DNA of 43,788 bases from Methanogenium sp. (lineage in GTDB: Archaea > Halobacteriota > Methanomicrobia > Methanomicrobiales > Methanomicrobiaceae), in contig JAUVCV010000017.1 in the NCBI GenBank assembly GCA_030595665.1, positions 1-43,788 on the forward strand, read 5' to 3'. The stretch's first letter is position 1; each line of letters starts with the position of its first letter. The notes under the pieces are model-generated. The model was not told the origin of the DNA and did not search any database. It worked only from the letters and a program-made list of their open reading frames with translations. The position numbers were made by a program, and so were the translations under genes. Shown here piece by piece: positions 42,228 through 43,788 of the stretch.

Positions 42228-43204
42228 CCGCAATTCATGTAGACAAACTCACCAAACAGTTTGGGGACTTCACCGCTGTCGATGCGATATCCTTTGATAT
42301 TAAAAAAGGGGAAATATTTGGTCTTCTGGGCCCGAACGGTGCGGGCAAGACCACGACAATCTCTATTCTTTCCACTCTCCTTGAACCGACGTCCGGCACG
42401 GCCCTTGTCAATGGCATTGACATTCAGAAAAATCAGGACGGCGTACGGAAATCCATCGGCATCGTCTTTCAGGACCAGAGCCTGGACGAGGAACTGACCG
42501 CATGGGAAAACATGGATTTTCACGGGCGGCTGTACCGGATCCCCAAAGCGGTCCGGGAAGAACGGATCAGTGATCTCCTGAAGCTTGTTGAACTGGACGA
42601 CTGGAAAGATAAACTGGTAAAGACCTTCTCCGGCGGCATGCGACGTCGCCTTGAAATAGCCCGGGGGCTCCTGCATGAACCGTCTGTTCTTTTCCTCGAC
42701 GAGCCTACCCTCGGCCTTGACCCCCAGACACGCAACCATCTCTGGGATTACATCCATACCCTGAACCAGACAAAGGGCATCACCATCATTCTCACCACCC
42801 ATTACATGGATGAAGCAGACCGTCTCTGTGACCGCATCGCCATCATTGATCGCGGGACAATCATTGCAATGGACACCCCTGAAGAGCTGAAAAAAAAGGT
42901 TGGCAGCGATGTGGTGACAGTAACATCCCCCGATTCAGAGAGAATTGCAACAGAAGTATCCGCCCCGTGGATCTCCGGCACAGAGCAGCATGACGGGCAG
43001 GTAACCATCCGCCTGCACGACGCAGAGGAGCATATCACAGAACTCATCCGGTTGTTCGGGGACCATGGATATGCTATCACTTCGGTCTCCATCCATCAGC
43101 CAACGCTGGAGGATGTCTTTTTGCACTACACCGGCAAGACCATCCGGGAAAACGAGGCAGGGGCAACCGATCGGATGCGGATGATGATGGGGAGGCGGCA
43201 TTAG
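42224..43204 (+). CDS. ABC transporter ATP-binding protein (DrrA/ABC-2 type)
   Basis: The 326-residue ATPase has Walker A GPNGAGKTTT, the Q-loop in IGIVFQDQSLD, signature FSGGMRRRLEIARGL, Walker B VLFLDEPTLGLD and the switch His in TTHYMDEADR. The C-terminal extension (DVVTVTSPDSERI, ending LEDVFLHYTGKTIRE) is typical of the daunorubicin-resistance (DrrA) subfamily. It is co-translated with the PadR regulator and followed by the permease with no gap, so it is part of a PadR-controlled efflux operon. Substrate unknown. Confidence 0.95.
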   Translation: MTAIHVDKLTKQFGDFTAVDAISFDIKKGEIFGLLGPNGAGKTTTISILSTLLEPTSGTALVNGIDIQKNQDGVRKSIGIVFQDQSLDEELTAWENMDFHGRLYRIPKAVREERISDLLKLVELDDWKDKLVKTFSGGMRRRLEIARGLLHEPSVLFLDEPTLGLDPQTRNHLWDYIHTLNQTKGITIILTTHYMDEADRLCDRIAIIDRGTIIAMDTPEELKKKVGSDVVTVTSPDSERIATEVSAPWISGTEQHDGQVTIRLHDAEEHITELIRLFGDHGYAITSVSIHQPTLEDVFLHYTGKTIRENEAGATDRMRMMMGRRH

Positions 43205-43788
43205 ATGGATATCGTCTATACGCTCTGGCTGCGGAGTATCAAGCGCTACGTCCGCTCAAAGAGCAGGATTGTGGGGAGCCTTGGCATGCCGGTCTTCTTC
43301 CTCCTGGCCCTGGGATTCGGGTTGAATTCTGTCGTGCAGATACCGGGCGGCACCGGAGAAAACTACCTCCAGTTTATTATCCCCGGTATCATTGCGATGA
43401 GTGTGCTCTTCACTTCGGTCTTCTCAGGCATACAAATTATCTGGGACAAACAGTTCGGGTTTCTGAAAGAGACACTGGTGGCACCGGTCTCACGCCTTGA
43501 GATCATGCTTGGCCAGACAGTCGGCGGTGCCACGACCGCGGTCATACAGGGGGCATTCATTCTGATCATATCGCTCTTTATCGGCCTGAAACTGACCAGC
43601 ATCGCAGGGTTTTTCATTGCCTTTCTCTTCATGACGCTCATCGGCATCTGCTTTGCGGCATTTGGCATAGCGATAGCTTCAAAGATGGAAGATATGCACG
43701 GTTTCCAGCTCATAATGAACTTTGTGGTTTTCCCGATATTCGGTCTTTCCGGGGCTCTTTTCCCCATCGAAAGCCTGCCGGAATGGGT
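43205..43788 (+). CDS. ABC-2 type permease (partial, runs off the window)
   Basis: The ATG at 43205 directly follows the ATPase stop codon. The first 194 residues show a short cytoplasmic start (MDIVYTLWLRSIKRYVRSK), a membrane helix from about residue 26, and an extracellular loop. Further helices follow, with the ABC-2 signature region around LKETLVAPVSRLEIMLGQ and a later FPIFGLSGALFPIESLP, the conserved re-entrant segment before the last helices. It pairs with the DrrA-type ATPase. The 3' end is outside the window. Confidence 0.92.
   Translation, partial: MDIVYTLWLRSIKRYVRSKSRIVGSLGMPVFFLLALGFGLNSVVQIPGGTGENYLQFIIPGIIAMSVLFTSVFSGIQIIWDKQFGFLKETLVAPVSRLEIMLGQTVGGATTAVIQGAFILIISLFIGLKLTSIAGFFIAFLFMTLIGICFAAFGIAIASKMEDMHGFQLIMNFVVFPIFGLSGALFPIESLPEW

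Noticed and set aside
41948-42802. 284-codon open frame antisense to the PadR and ABC ATPase genes
   Set aside because: It spans two genes with unmistakable motifs on the plus strand; the antisense translation has no family features.
1-43788. tRNA, rRNA and riboswitch search by eye
   Set aside because: No T-arm consensus with a foldable cloverleaf and no rRNA-like stretch was found; a covariance-model scan would be decisive.

Overview
The window reads as a chromosomal segment of a methanogenic archaeon, most likely of the order Methanomicrobiales. This is inferred from gene content: an iron-sulfur flavoprotein with a compact Cys motif, a small sulfite-reductase-like protein, archaeal small families (DUF504, DUF2769), a TiaS-like protein and lipoprotein serpins. 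Promoters also look archaeal, with many TATA-like boxes about 25 nt before start codons, implying leaderless mRNAs. No rRNA, tRNA or CRISPR array was seen.

Layout. 1-7.1 kb is a worn accessory zone. It holds a DUF4143 ATPase inside a 240-bp direct duplication, the GTPase HflX, a two-gene regulator pair, a small winged-helix regulator with repeated operator-like sites, a 120-bp MITE-like element, and remnants of a YhcG/DUF1016 nuclease and a MacB-type permease. 7.1-18 kb carries small archaeal genes: a frameshifted methyltransferase, a DUF1835/DUF3658 protein, a cysteine desulfurase-family enzyme with a small partner, DUF2769, a TiaS-like protein, an Isf-type flavoprotein coupled to a family 4 uracil-DNA glycosylase, and a large UPF0182 membrane protein.

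18.4-20.1 kb is an AT-rich island with a translationally coupled pair: a nucleotidyltransferase-like (DUF6932-like) protein and an unrecognised 308-residue partner. This is the best candidate here for an uncharacterised toxin-antitoxin or defence module. Then come a SagB-type nitroreductase, a Dsr-like ferredoxin-fused reductase, a gene graveyard with a second YhcG remnant (22.1-23.4 kb), a tandem pair of 52-residue double zinc-ribbon genes missed by length cutoffs, and a DUF4367-like lipoprotein.

25.5-29.0 kb is the grpE-dnaK-dnaJ chaperone operon. 29.0-34.4 kb is the most striking locus: three tandem lipoprotein serpins with different reactive-centre loops, separated by 3' fragments of the adjacent tauE/safE gene. 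This shows that the repeated unit was 'TauE tail plus serpin'. 34.5-43.8 kb carries DUF504, an RRM protein, an RNB exoribonuclease, an iron-dependent alcohol dehydrogenase, a TetR regulator with a palindromic operator, a UbiA prenyltransferase coupled to a family 2 glycosyltransferase, and a PadR/ABC-2 exporter operon cut by the window edge.
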